Positions 32,965 through 39,866 of a stretch of DNA of 39,866 bases are shown piece after piece. Source of the stretch: Plectonema cf. radiosum LEGE 06105 (GTDB taxonomy: Bacteria > Cyanobacteriota > Cyanobacteriia > Cyanobacteriales > Nostocaceae). The stretch is from the NCBI RefSeq assembly GCF_015207665.1, contig NZ_JADEWL010000058.1:1-39866 (forward strand), given 5' to 3'. Every line of letters begins with the position of its first letter. Within the stretch, counting starts at the first letter, position 1. The translations under genes and the position numbers were made by a program. The notes under the pieces were generated by a model that was given only the letters and a program-made list of their open reading frames with translations, did not search any database and was not told the origin of the DNA.

Positions 32965-34566
32965 ATGGCAATAGCGATCGATTTTGGCACTAGTAATACT
33001 GTAATTGCTCGTTGGAACCCGGTAACTCAACAGCCAGAAACTTTAAAAATACCAGAATTATCTATTCAACAAGGTTTGAATCCACCGTTGATTCCTAGTT
33101 TGCTGTATGTGGAAGATGCATCAATTGCTCAAGTTTTAATTGGACAACAAGTTCGCGATCGCGGTGTTGATATTAAAGGTGATTCGCGGTTTTTTCGCAG
33201 CTTTAAACGGGGAATTGGTGCGGATATTCAAGGTTTTTTACCGGAATTGGATGGATGTAATATTACTTTTGAACAAGTCGGTGAATGGTTTTTACAAAGA
33301 ATTATCAAGCAATTATCCTCTGTTGAAGGTGGTTTAGATTCTCTAGTGTTAACTGTTCCGGTGGATAGCTTTGAAGCTTATCGTCACTGGTTGGGAAAGG
33401 TTTGTGAACCGCTGTCTATAGAACAGGTGCGGATGTTGGATGAACCGACAGCGGCGGCTTTAGGTTATGGTTTAACTGGAGAAGATTTATTATTAGTAGT
33501 TGATTTTGGTGGGGGAACTTTAGATTTATCTTTGGTACGTTTGGATAAAAGCGTACAGCAAGAAAGTAAGAAGCCTTTGGGATTTTTGCTGAAATTTGGC
33601 AATAAGTCCTTAGCTGAAAACTCCAAACAAAAGGTCAAAACTGCCCGCGTACTTGCAAAAGTTGGTCAAAACCTGGGTGGTACAGATATTGATAATTGGT
33701 TAACTGATTATTTCGCCAAAACTCAAGATTTAGCGATTAGTCCTTTGACAACGAGACTTGCGGAAAAGTTGAAAATCCAGCTTTCTACCCAAAATCAAGC
33801 TAGTGAAGTTTATTTTAATGATGAAACATTTGAAAGTTATGAGTTGGAATTAAACCGCGATACATTTGAAAATATTTTGCAAAAACATTCATTTTTTGTA
33901 ATGCTTGATGATTTAATATCACAGTTATTGCAGCAAGCTCGTCGTCAAGGAATCGAAATTGCGGATATTAATGCAGTATTGTTAGTCGGGGGTACTTCCC
34001 AAATCCCAGCGGTGCAGAAATGGATTAAAAATTACTTTGATGCTGACAAAATTCGTAGTCAACAGGCTTTTGAAGCTATTGCTCACGGAGCATTACAATT
34101 AGCCAGCGGTGTAGAAGTCAAGGATTTTCTGTATCACAGCTACGGGATTCGCTATTGGAATCGTCGCCAAAATTGCCACAATTGGCATCCTATCATTAAA
34201 GAAGGGCAGCCTTATCCGATGAATAAGCCAGTAGAATTATATTTGGGTGCTTCCTTAGAAAATCAACCTAGTATAGAATTAATTATCGGAGAATTAGGAA
34301 CCCAAAGTGGTGGAACCGAAGTTTATTTTGATGGCGATCGCTTAATCACTCGTCGTGTAGAAACTAGCACAACTGTAGTAAAAGCTCTCAATGATAGCGA
34401 TGGAGCGAGAAACATTGCTCAACTTACACCGCCTGGATTTCCAGGAAGTGATAGAGTAAAAGTTTTTTTAGAAGTTGACGAACAACGATTTTTAAGAATT
34501 ACAGTTGAAGATTTATTGAGTGGTGAAACGTTATTAGAAAATCAAATTGTAGCGCAGTTGAGTTAA
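32965..34566 (+). CDS. Hsp70/DnaK-like ATPase
   Basis: A 533-residue protein with an actin-like Hsp70 ATPase domain. Phosphate loop 1 is AIDFGTSNTVIA, phosphate loop 2 VVDFGGGTLDLSL and the adenosine motif VLLVGGTSQIPAVQKW. A central segment LDEPTAAALGYG matches the DnaK connect region. The C-terminal part is only about 130 residues (EGQPYPMNKPVELYLG, then beta strands), lacking the helical lid and EEVD-type tail of DnaK (about 640). It is a divergent cyanobacterial Hsp70 homologue. ATG 32965 is preferred over TTG 32950 because homology starts at MAIAIDFGT. CCTTTAA repeats precede it. Confidence 0.88.
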   Translation: MAIAIDFGTSNTVIARWNPVTQQPETLKIPELSIQQGLNPPLIPSLLYVEDASIAQVLIGQQVRDRGVDIKGDSRFFRSFKRGIGADIQGFLPELDGCNITFEQVGEWFLQRIIKQLSSVEGGLDSLVLTVPVDSFEAYRHWLGKVCEPLSIEQVRMLDEPTAAALGYGLTGEDLLLVVDFGGGTLDLSLVRLDKSVQQESKKPLGFLLKFGNKSLAENSKQKVKTARVLAKVGQNLGGTDIDNWLTDYFAKTQDLAISPLTTRLAEKLKIQLSTQNQASEVYFNDETFESYELELNRDTFENILQKHSFFVMLDDLISQLLQQARRQGIEIADINAVLLVGGTSQIPAVQKWIKNYFDADKIRSQQAFEAIAHGALQLASGVEVKDFLYHSYGIRYWNRRQNCHNWHPIIKEGQPYPMNKPVELYLGASLENQPSIELIIGELGTQSGGTEVYFDGDRLITRRVETSTTVVKALNDSDGARNIAQLTPPGFPGSDRVKVFLEVDEQRFLRITVEDLLSGETLLENQIVAQLS

Positions 34567-34664
34567 TTTGGGAATTGGGAATAGGGCATTGGTAATTGTT
34601 AATTGCAATTTAGAACAGTTTCAATTGCCTACAATAGATAATTGTAGAGACAGCGTACACAGCC

Positions 34665-35261
34665 ATGCAAAGCAGAGAAACTACAATAGAACTTCGTTTA
34701 TGGACAGTCGAAGAATACCATAAGATGGCAGAAGCTGGTATTTTTGATGAAGACGAACGAGTTGAGCTTTTAGAAGGGAAAATAATTTGGATGAGTGCGA
34801 TAGGAACAGCCCATCGTTCTGCTGTAGGAAGAACAGACTATTTACTCAAAAATCTGTTAAAAAATCGGGCTTGGGTATCAATTCAAGATCCAATACAGTT
34901 AGATAATTATTCAGAACCAGAGCCTGATATTGCTGTTGTCAAAATTGACCAATTAGATTACGCTGACCATCATCCTACACCTGATGAGGTTTATTTAGTT
35001 ATCGAAGTTGCGGATACTACTTTTAAAAAAGATTGTGAAATAAAAGGGAAGGCTTACGCAGCAGCAGGTATTGCTGATTATTGGGTTTTAGATGTAATTA
35101 ATCGTCAACTTCATGTATTTAGAGAAGCTTCGGAAAATGGTTATCAAAGTGAAGTGATATTAGGGGAAGGTGAGAGTATTTCGCCTTTGCAGTTTCCTGA
35201 TTTGAGTATTAATATTTTAGCAATGCTGCCGCCAGTAATTTATAGTAATACTAAAGTTTAA
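34665..35261 (+). CDS. Uma2 family (DUF820) putative endonuclease
   Basis: A 198-residue protein of the Uma2/DUF820 family, which is greatly expanded in cyanobacteria. The core is RLWTVEEYHKMAEAGIFDED, VELLEGKIIWMSAIG, EPEPDIAVVK and VYLVIEVADTTFKKD, then YAAAGIADYWVLDV. The Asp of PDIAVV, Glu of VIEVAD and a following Lys form a PD-(D/E)XK-like active site. Biological role is unproven, and many copies are thought to be selfish or stress-related. Length is normal. Confidence 0.92.
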   Translation: MQSRETTIELRLWTVEEYHKMAEAGIFDEDERVELLEGKIIWMSAIGTAHRSAVGRTDYLLKNLLKNRAWVSIQDPIQLDNYSEPEPDIAVVKIDQLDYADHHPTPDEVYLVIEVADTTFKKDCEIKGKAYAAAGIADYWVLDVINRQLHVFREASENGYQSEVILGEGESISPLQFPDLSINILAMLPPVIYSNTKV

Positions 35262-35442
35262 AATTACTCTCTTCCCGGCAGAAGATTACTGATTAAAAAA
35301 ACCGCAGAGACGCAGAGTACGCTTCTTGAAAGAGGTAAAAAGAGATGAGCCGCACTCTACAAGCGGTTCGGGGGAGTAATTTATGGTGGGGTGAGAAGTC
35401 GGGTTTTTTGCCGTTTCTGTTCCCTGTTCCCTGAAAATAAGA

Positions 35443-36459
35443 TTAAATCGAATAATAAAGCGGAAAAGATTTTGCATCTTTGGGTTTTACATACACCTTT
35501 TGCTGGGGTTCTAAATGTAATTCATCAAATCGATCTCGTGTTAAATGGGCTGTTACGACTTGTCCATCATCTAAAGTTAACTCTGCTTGAATTTCCCAAC
35601 CCAAATGTATTAATCTACTGACTCTAGCCGGAACTGTGGTTCCGTTGGGGGAAGTCTCAATAATTACATCTTGGGGACGCAAAAACATTTCTGATTGTGG
35701 GGAATCGAACCCATTGCTTTGAAATATTCCCGAAGTACTTGGTAAAATATTCACAGGACCAATAAAACTCATCACAAACGCTGTAGCGGGATGGTCGTAA
35801 ATTTGTGCTGGTGTACCAATTTGTTCTACCTGACCTTTATTCATTACCACAACTTGATCGGAGACTTCCATAGCTTCTTCTTGGTCGTGAGTCACAAATA
35901 CCGTGGTAACATGAACTTCATCATGCAATCGTCGTAACCAAGCGCGTAAATCTTTACGTACTTTTGCATCCAGCGCTCCAAAGGGTTCGTCTAACAATAA
36001 AACTTTTGGTTCCACCGCTAAAGCTCTTGCTAATGCAACCCTTTGTCTTTGTCCCCCAGAAAGTTGGGATGGATACCTGTCTCCGAGTCCACTTAATTGG
36101 ACTAAATCTAACAACTGCTCGACTCGTGCTTTAATTTTTGCCTTTGGTGCTTTACTAATTTCTAACCCAAAAGCAATATTTTTTCGTACCGTCATATGCT
36201 TAAACAAAGCATAATGTTGAAACACAAACCCGATATTTCGCTCTTGTACGCTTTGATATGTGGCATCTTTACCAGTTAACCAGATTTTACCGCTATCTGG
36301 CATTTCCAAACCCGCAATTAGTCGCAATAAAGTAGACTTTCCCGAACCCGAAGGACCTAACAAAGCCACTAATGAACCGCTTTTGATTTCCAAGCTGACA
36401 TTATCCACGGCTTTGAAACTATCAAACTGCTTGCACACATTTTCAACTAATATGCCCAC
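35443..36459 (-). CDS. cysA: Sulfate/thiosulfate ABC transporter ATP-binding protein
   Basis: A 338-residue ATPase of the CysA type. It has Walker [11 protein letters not shown]-loop FVFQHYALF, signature [15 protein letters not shown], Walker [13 protein letters not shown] and H-loop [15 protein letters not shown]-terminal TOBE-like regulatory domain follows from about residue 235 ([20 protein letters not shown]). FIGPVN and the [14 protein letters not shown] helix are typical of sulfate importers. The membrane (CysT/CysW) and binding-protein genes are not in the window, so it is either an orphan or its partners lie elsewhere. A shorter MFLRPQ-type tail makes other oxyanions possible. Confidence 0.88.
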   Translation of the reverse strand: MGILVENVCKQFDSFKAVDNVSLEIKSGSLVALLGPSGSGKSTLLRLIAGLEMPDSGKIWLTGKDATYQSVQERNIGFVFQHYALFKHMTVRKNIAFGLEISKAPKAKIKARVEQLLDLVQLSGLGDRYPSQLSGGQRQRVALARALAVEPKVLLLDEPFGALDAKVRKDLRAWLRRLHDEVHVTTVFVTHDQEEAMEVSDQVVVMNKGQVEQIGTPAQIYDHPATAFVMSFIGPVNILPSTSGIFQSNGFDSPQSEMFLRPQDVIIETSPNGTTVPARVSRLIHLGWEIQAELTLDDGQVVTAHLTRDRFDELHLEPQQKVYVKPKDAKSFPLYYSI

Positions 36460-36629
36460 TGTTCAAACATCCTTTCTAACTAATCTACGGTTTACTGGTA
36501 GAGATGCAGTGTTTTATATATACCATAAAATTTCTAGTTTTAAATTTTAGATAATTAGATTACTACTCTTTTTTTTGCCGCTCTGGTACGCTTCATCTCT
36601 ATCAAATCTCCTTCCTCTGTGTTCTCTGC

Positions 36630-36748
36630 GCGGCAGTTGCTACAACGGAGGGAGCCTCCCTTCGGGTTCATCAGTTTGATGGGACGGAAACCGACCCCAT
36701 CAACTGATTCACCGCAACGCACTGCCTTGTCTAGTAAGGTTTTTTTTT
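36630..36748 (+). ncRNA. Structured intergenic element, candidate small RNA or dispersed palindromic repeat
   Basis: An outer stem can form between GGCAGTTGC (36632-36640) and the GCAAC...CTGCC region (36714-36725). Inside are a GGAGG/CCTCC hairpin (about 36648-36660) and a long hairpin at 36670-36708 (ATCAGTTTGATGGG, inner CGG-AAA-CCG, CCCCATCAACTGAT). CCTT-N7-AAGG followed by nine T bases (36740-36748) then resembles a weak terminator. The GCGGCAGTTGCTACAAC start resembles a palindromic repeat common in Nostocales intergenic DNA, as I recall. It lies between cysA and the small membrane gene. Transcription is unproven. Confidence 0.45.
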
Positions 36749-36810
36749 ACAAATAATCGCCGGGAAAAAGCAGAATTATGGGATGCCCTGCTTTGTCAAA
36801 GAACAGAAGT

Positions 36811-37074
36811 TTAAACGAATAATAATATTACATTCAAAATGATCAGAACAGCTAAAAGTAAGCCATTTACAACAAAATCCTGTTGATGCTGTTTAAATTT
36901 TCTTTCAAATAAAGCCCCTCCTTTCGCAAACAAAAAAACCTTTATAGGTTTGGGAATTTTGTCGTAATAGGGTTTATATCGCAGCAGATTTGTTATTAGT
37001 TGGATGCTTCCGTAAACAGTAGTTCCAAAAAGTGCTAACCGGAAGATGCTGTATAAATTAAAGTAATTCTCCAT
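36811..37074 (-). CDS. Small membrane protein paired with the DUF1232 protein
   Basis: An 87-residue protein with two hydrophobic helices (about 10-28 and 68-87) and a basic middle (RYKPYYDKIPKPIK, FERKFKQHQQDF). No family is recognised. Its ATG overlaps the stop of the upstream DUF1232 gene by one base (TAATG), so the two are translationally coupled and probably work together at the membrane. Confidence 0.65.
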   Translation of the reverse strand: MENYFNLYSIFRLALFGTTVYGSIQLITNLLRYKPYYDKIPKPIKVFLFAKGGALFERKFKQHQQDFVVNGLLLAVLIILNVILLFV

Positions 37075-38039
37075 TAGATATGTTTGAGGATAATTTTTAC
37101 GGCGATCGCCAAAATAGCAGCGATAATACTACCAGTCAAAGTAATTTTGACAATGCGGTTATATTTCCGTACTTCTATATCGGCTAATTGTTCTGCAACT
37201 TCAATTCCTTTACTCGCTGATTGTTTAGCATATTTACTTAACTCAAAAGCTAAAGTTGAAACAACGGAAATAATTACTGCTGCATCATCGGCGAGTCCAA
37301 CGAAAGGAATTATATCAGGAATTGCATCGAAAGGCGAAATCAGATAAAGTAACGAACCAATTGCTAATGCTTTTGATTTCCAAGCGACTTTTGGATCTAC
37401 AGCCATTTGGAATAATGATTGAATTTTCGGCCAAATTTCCTTAATTTGACCTCGATTCATCGATGGTAATTTTGCTGCTATTTTCTGAATATCTTGGGGA
37501 TTGGCAGATTTTACCAGTTGATGAAATATGTTTTTGATTTTATTGCTATTGCTAGCAGTTTCTAACTTTTTATCGACTTGTTCAATAGCTTCTACTGTTT
37601 GAATTTCGTCTTCTTCTTTTTTAGTTAATTGATTAAAAAGCTTTTTTAATTTATTTGGATTTGTTGTTTGTGTTTCTTCGTTAATGTGCGGTTTAACTTC
37701 TTCAATAGAAGTTTGAGTTGGTGATTCGGCAGGAACATCGTCATCATTTCGCCAAATTTTTTGTATAATCGATTGCAATCTATTTTTTTTATCACTTTGT
37801 TTATTAGTTGTAGTTTCTACCTCTTTCATCGTTAATTCCATATCTGGTGAAGTTTTTTGCTCGGAATGGGAGTGTTTGCGGAACTTATTCCAGATTTGCT
37901 GAAAAAATCCCTTGTTTGCTTCAGAGGAAGTTTCAATTGCGGGTGATAGTTGGATATCTGTAGTCGGTGGATTATCGTTGTCATCTGGTTGTTTTTTTAA
38001 CTTGCCAAAAAATCTATCCTTGATTCTCATACTCATCAC
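37074..38039 (-). CDS. DUF1232 (YkvA-like) domain protein
   Basis: A 321-residue protein. Residues 1-190 are highly charged and repetitive. A motif like FFQQIWNKFRK (about 46), IIQKIWRNDDD (about 89) and LKKLFNQLTKKEED (about 130) recurs three or four times, suggesting internal duplication of a short helix. The C-terminal DUF1232 domain (about 210-262) has SLLYLISPFDAIPDIIPFVG and LADDAAVI. A final TM helix lies at about 297-318. DUF1232 is a membrane-associated family of unknown function. The gene is first of a two-gene operon. Confidence 0.85.
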   Translation of the reverse strand: MMSMRIKDRFFGKLKKQPDDNDNPPTTDIQLSPAIETSSEANKGFFQQIWNKFRKHSHSEQKTSPDMELTMKEVETTTNKQSDKKNRLQSIIQKIWRNDDDVPAESPTQTSIEEVKPHINEETQTTNPNKLKKLFNQLTKKEEDEIQTVEAIEQVDKKLETASNSNKIKNIFHQLVKSANPQDIQKIAAKLPSMNRGQIKEIWPKIQSLFQMAVDPKVAWKSKALAIGSLLYLISPFDAIPDIIPFVGLADDAAVIISVVSTLAFELSKYAKQSASKGIEVAEQLADIEVRKYNRIVKITLTGSIIAAILAIAVKIILKHI

Positions 38040-38221
38040 CTGATATTTTCACTCTATTTCTAAATATAAGCAAATTGTTTGCTGTTAAGTAGGTTGGTTT
38101 TGAAAATTGTAATTAGAGGATGAGGGAGTAGTGGCAAGACAAAGATATTGGTAAGATATAAAGATAGTGATGATGTTCTTGTTTCATATAATGTAGTTTT
38201 AATAAAAACCAGTATAAAATC

Positions 38222-38455
38222 ATGACAAATCAACCATATTCAGAACAAACAATTGGTAACTTGACTAGAGCGCAACTAGAAGAAATTATTAAAGCGATCA
38301 CTAAAAGAACTATTCAACAAGAGATGATAGCTACTGGGCAAAATAAATCTCAATATGCCGCAGAAACGTTTGGTGCTTGGGAAGACGAACGAACCGATGA
38401 GGAAATTATCAAGGAAATCTATGATAATCGTAATAGCAATTTAACATTAACATAA
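38222..38455 (+). CDS. Antitoxin of a VapBC-type module
   Basis: A 77-residue acidic, helical protein (TRAQLEEIIKAITKRTIQQEM, then AWEDERTDEEIIKEIYDNR). It lies 8 bp upstream of a PIN-domain toxin. Its C-terminus with WEDERTDEEIIKEI resembles the toxin-neutralising tails of small cyanobacterial VapB-like antitoxins. The N-terminal DNA-binding fold is not recognisable. The call rests on size, charge and position. Confidence 0.7.
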   Translation: MTNQPYSEQTIGNLTRAQLEEIIKAITKRTIQQEMIATGQNKSQYAAETFGAWEDERTDEEIIKEIYDNRNSNLTLT

Positions 38456-38463
38456 TTTGCATT

Positions 38464-38865
38464 ATGAAATATTTACTTGATACTGATATTTGTATCTATT
38501 GGTTAAAAGGTAAAACTACAGTTAAAAATAGAGTAAACAAAGTAGATTGGACGGAGATCGCTATTTGTGTAATTACTGCTTCAGAACTCTATTTCGGTGC
38601 ATATAACTCCAGTAAAATCGAAAAAAATTTAATAGCTGCTGAAACTTTTATTCAATCTCTTGCTGTCTTAGATTTGAGTAATGACACCCTCAAAAAGTTT
38701 GGTCAATTAAAAGCTCAACTTCGTCAAGCAGGAAAACCTGTTGCAGATTTTGATTTACTTATTGCTAGTGTTGCTTTGACAGAGAATTTAATTTTAGTTA
38801 CTAATAATAGCCGTCATTATCAGCGTATTGTAGGATTAAATTTAGATAACTGGAGCGTTGTATAA
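38464..38865 (+). CDS. VapC-type PIN ribonuclease toxin
   Basis: A 133-residue PIN-domain protein. It starts MKYLLDTDICIYWLKG (first catalytic Asp), then TASELYFGAYNS (Glu), VADFDLLIASVALTENL (Asp pair) and ILVTNNSRHYQRIVGL (C-terminal acidic or Asn site). All four acidic-site positions of VapC are recognisable. It follows its presumed antitoxin by 8 bp in the same direction. Targets of such RNases are usually tRNA or rRNA, but here unknown. The operon lies downstream of a spacer with no clear promoter. Confidence 0.9.
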   Translation: MKYLLDTDICIYWLKGKTTVKNRVNKVDWTEIAICVITASELYFGAYNSSKIEKNLIAAETFIQSLAVLDLSNDTLKKFGQLKAQLRQAGKPVADFDLLIASVALTENLILVTNNSRHYQRIVGLNLDNWSVV

Positions 38866-38879
38866 ATAAAATTTAACGC

Positions 38880-39833
38880 TTATATTAATGTCGTTCTATC
38901 AACTAAAAATAAAAACATACATTCCCATACTAAACGAGGTTGTGCATAACATAGTAAGGATTTACGAGTCTTTTCAAGTTGTTGAATAATATCTGGTTGT
39001 CGTAAGTTTTGCCAATATATCTGTTGTAAATAATCAACTAACCATAACTGTGCTTCGTTATCTAAAGCCTTGTCAACTTGTTTGGCTAATTCTAATGCAG
39101 AACGATAATTTTTAGGTACTTGAGTACAGGAATTTAATAAATCGAGGGGAATATTTTGCATTTGTTCGTAAGCTTCAATAGCTTTTCCTGGACTACCTGC
39201 TGCAAGGTTTAAGACTGTGGGATGATTTAATATTTCGCCGTTTCCTGATAATGTTAAAACTTGAGACATTGAGGCTGTATCTAAACAATAAAAAGGAATT
39301 TTTTGACATCTAGAAACTAAAGTTGTTAAAAGAGAATCGGGTGTTGGTGCAATTAAAATTAAGGTTGCTTTCCCTGGTTCTTCTAAAGTTTTGAGTAAAG
39401 CATTTGCAGCGGATTCTGCCATTGTTTCGGCTTGTTCTAAGACTACTACATTTCGAGATGCTTCTAAAGGTGGACGACTCAAAAAATTAGTAATTTCGCG
39501 AATTTGTTCTAAGCGAATGATTGGCGGTGCTTTGCGTTTTAATCCTTTTTCAGCGGCAACGGATGCAGTTAATAACTTTCCTTGATATTGGTAACTTGGC
39601 TGTACCCAAAGTAAATCAGGATGGTTTCTTTTTGCTATTTTACTTTTAATAATCATGCTATCTTGATGATTTTGAGTAAACAGCAATTCTAAAAAACATT
39701 GTGCAGTTAAACTTCGTCCCACCCCAGAAGAACCTACAAATAAATATGCTGGTGCAATTCTATTTTTGGCAACAGCTTGTTTGAGTAATTCTACAGCTTG
39801 ATTTTGTCCTATAACGGGTGCAAAAAAATCCAT
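38880..39833 (-). CDS. holB: DNA polymerase III delta-prime subunit
   Basis: A 317-residue clamp-loader ATPase-like protein. It starts MDFFAPVIGQNQAVELLKQAV, has P-loop FVGSSGVGRSLTA (an Arg in place of the usual Lys), then RLEQIREITNFL, VVVLEQAETMAESAANALLK, LEEPGKATLILIAPTPDSLL and SRCQKIPF. The SRC motif supplies the Arg finger typical of delta-prime. The variant P-loop fits a subunit that need not hydrolyse ATP. No DnaX Zn motif is noticed. ATG 39833 is preferred to TTG 39839. The gene's upstream region runs off the window. Confidence 0.88.
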   Translation of the reverse strand: MDFFAPVIGQNQAVELLKQAVAKNRIAPAYLFVGSSGVGRSLTAQCFLELLFTQNHQDSMIIKSKIAKRNHPDLLWVQPSYQYQGKLLTASVAAEKGLKRKAPPIIRLEQIREITNFLSRPPLEASRNVVVLEQAETMAESAANALLKTLEEPGKATLILIAPTPDSLLTTLVSRCQKIPFYCLDTASMSQVLTLSGNGEILNHPTVLNLAAGSPGKAIEAYEQMQNIPLDLLNSCTQVPKNYRSALELAKQVDKALDNEAQLWLVDYLQQIYWQNLRQPDIIQQLEKTRKSLLCYAQPRLVWECMFLFLVDRTTLI

Positions 39834-39866
39834 TTTCAACCATCAGCAGGGAGTACGGGGGGGGAT

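Overview
The window looks like chromosomal DNA of a filamentous, probably heterocyst-forming cyanobacterium of the Nostocales (Calothrix/Rivularia/Nostoc-like). The evidence is AT-rich DNA, many HIP1-type GCGATCGC octamers, 7-bp tandem repeats in the spacers, a ClpR/ClpP pair with the cyanobacterial Ser-to-Gly change in ClpR, a cyanobacterial-type GyrA, and a NucA-like nuclease with a NuiA-like inhibitor. I assign no species.

Region 1 (1-11.4 kb, + strand) is the most unusual part. After a DUF937-like protein comes a run of nine genes that read like a reduced type IV secretion (VirB/Trb) apparatus. In order they are a VirB2-like pilin precursor, VirB3-like, VirB4-like ATPase, a VirB5-position exported protein, VirB6/TrbL-like, two tandem VirB8-position paralogues, VirB10-like, and an exported VirB9/TraK-like protein. 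No VirB11, VirD4/coupling protein, relaxase, VirB1 or integrase is visible nearby. This suggests an envelope-spanning apparatus used for something other than standard conjugation, or one whose remaining parts lie elsewhere. Most spacers between these genes hold 7-bp tandem repeats or small palindromic repeats.

Region 2 (11.4-14.7 kb) is a degenerate accessory strip. It holds an ABC exporter lacking its N-terminal half, a possible Tse2-like toxin tail with a small partner ORF, an intact-looking DUF433/DUF5615 toxin-antitoxin pair, a PIN-domain stump, and the last ~140 residues of a TonB-dependent receptor.

Region 3 (14.7-39.9 kb) is mainly housekeeping. On the minus strand are lnt, gyrA, a J-domain protein and the clpR-clpP operon. 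Next come a VWA protein, the nuclease/inhibitor pair (convergent), a zinc-ribbon protein, a four-copy tandem repeat, a PIN-TRAM membrane protein, hemW, a DUF1622 protein, a universal stress protein, pgk, uvsE, an Hsp70-like protein and a Uma2 nuclease. The end of the window has cysA, a structured intergenic element, a DUF1232 pair, a VapBC-type module and the DNA polymerase III delta-prime subunit.

At least three dispersed repeat families recur: GTAGAGACG palindromes, ~62-bp elements with GAAGTCGGGTTTTT-type ends, and 7-bp tandem repeats. I noticed no rRNA, tRNA, CRISPR array or intact transposase. All family assignments come from reading motifs by eye; no database search was run.
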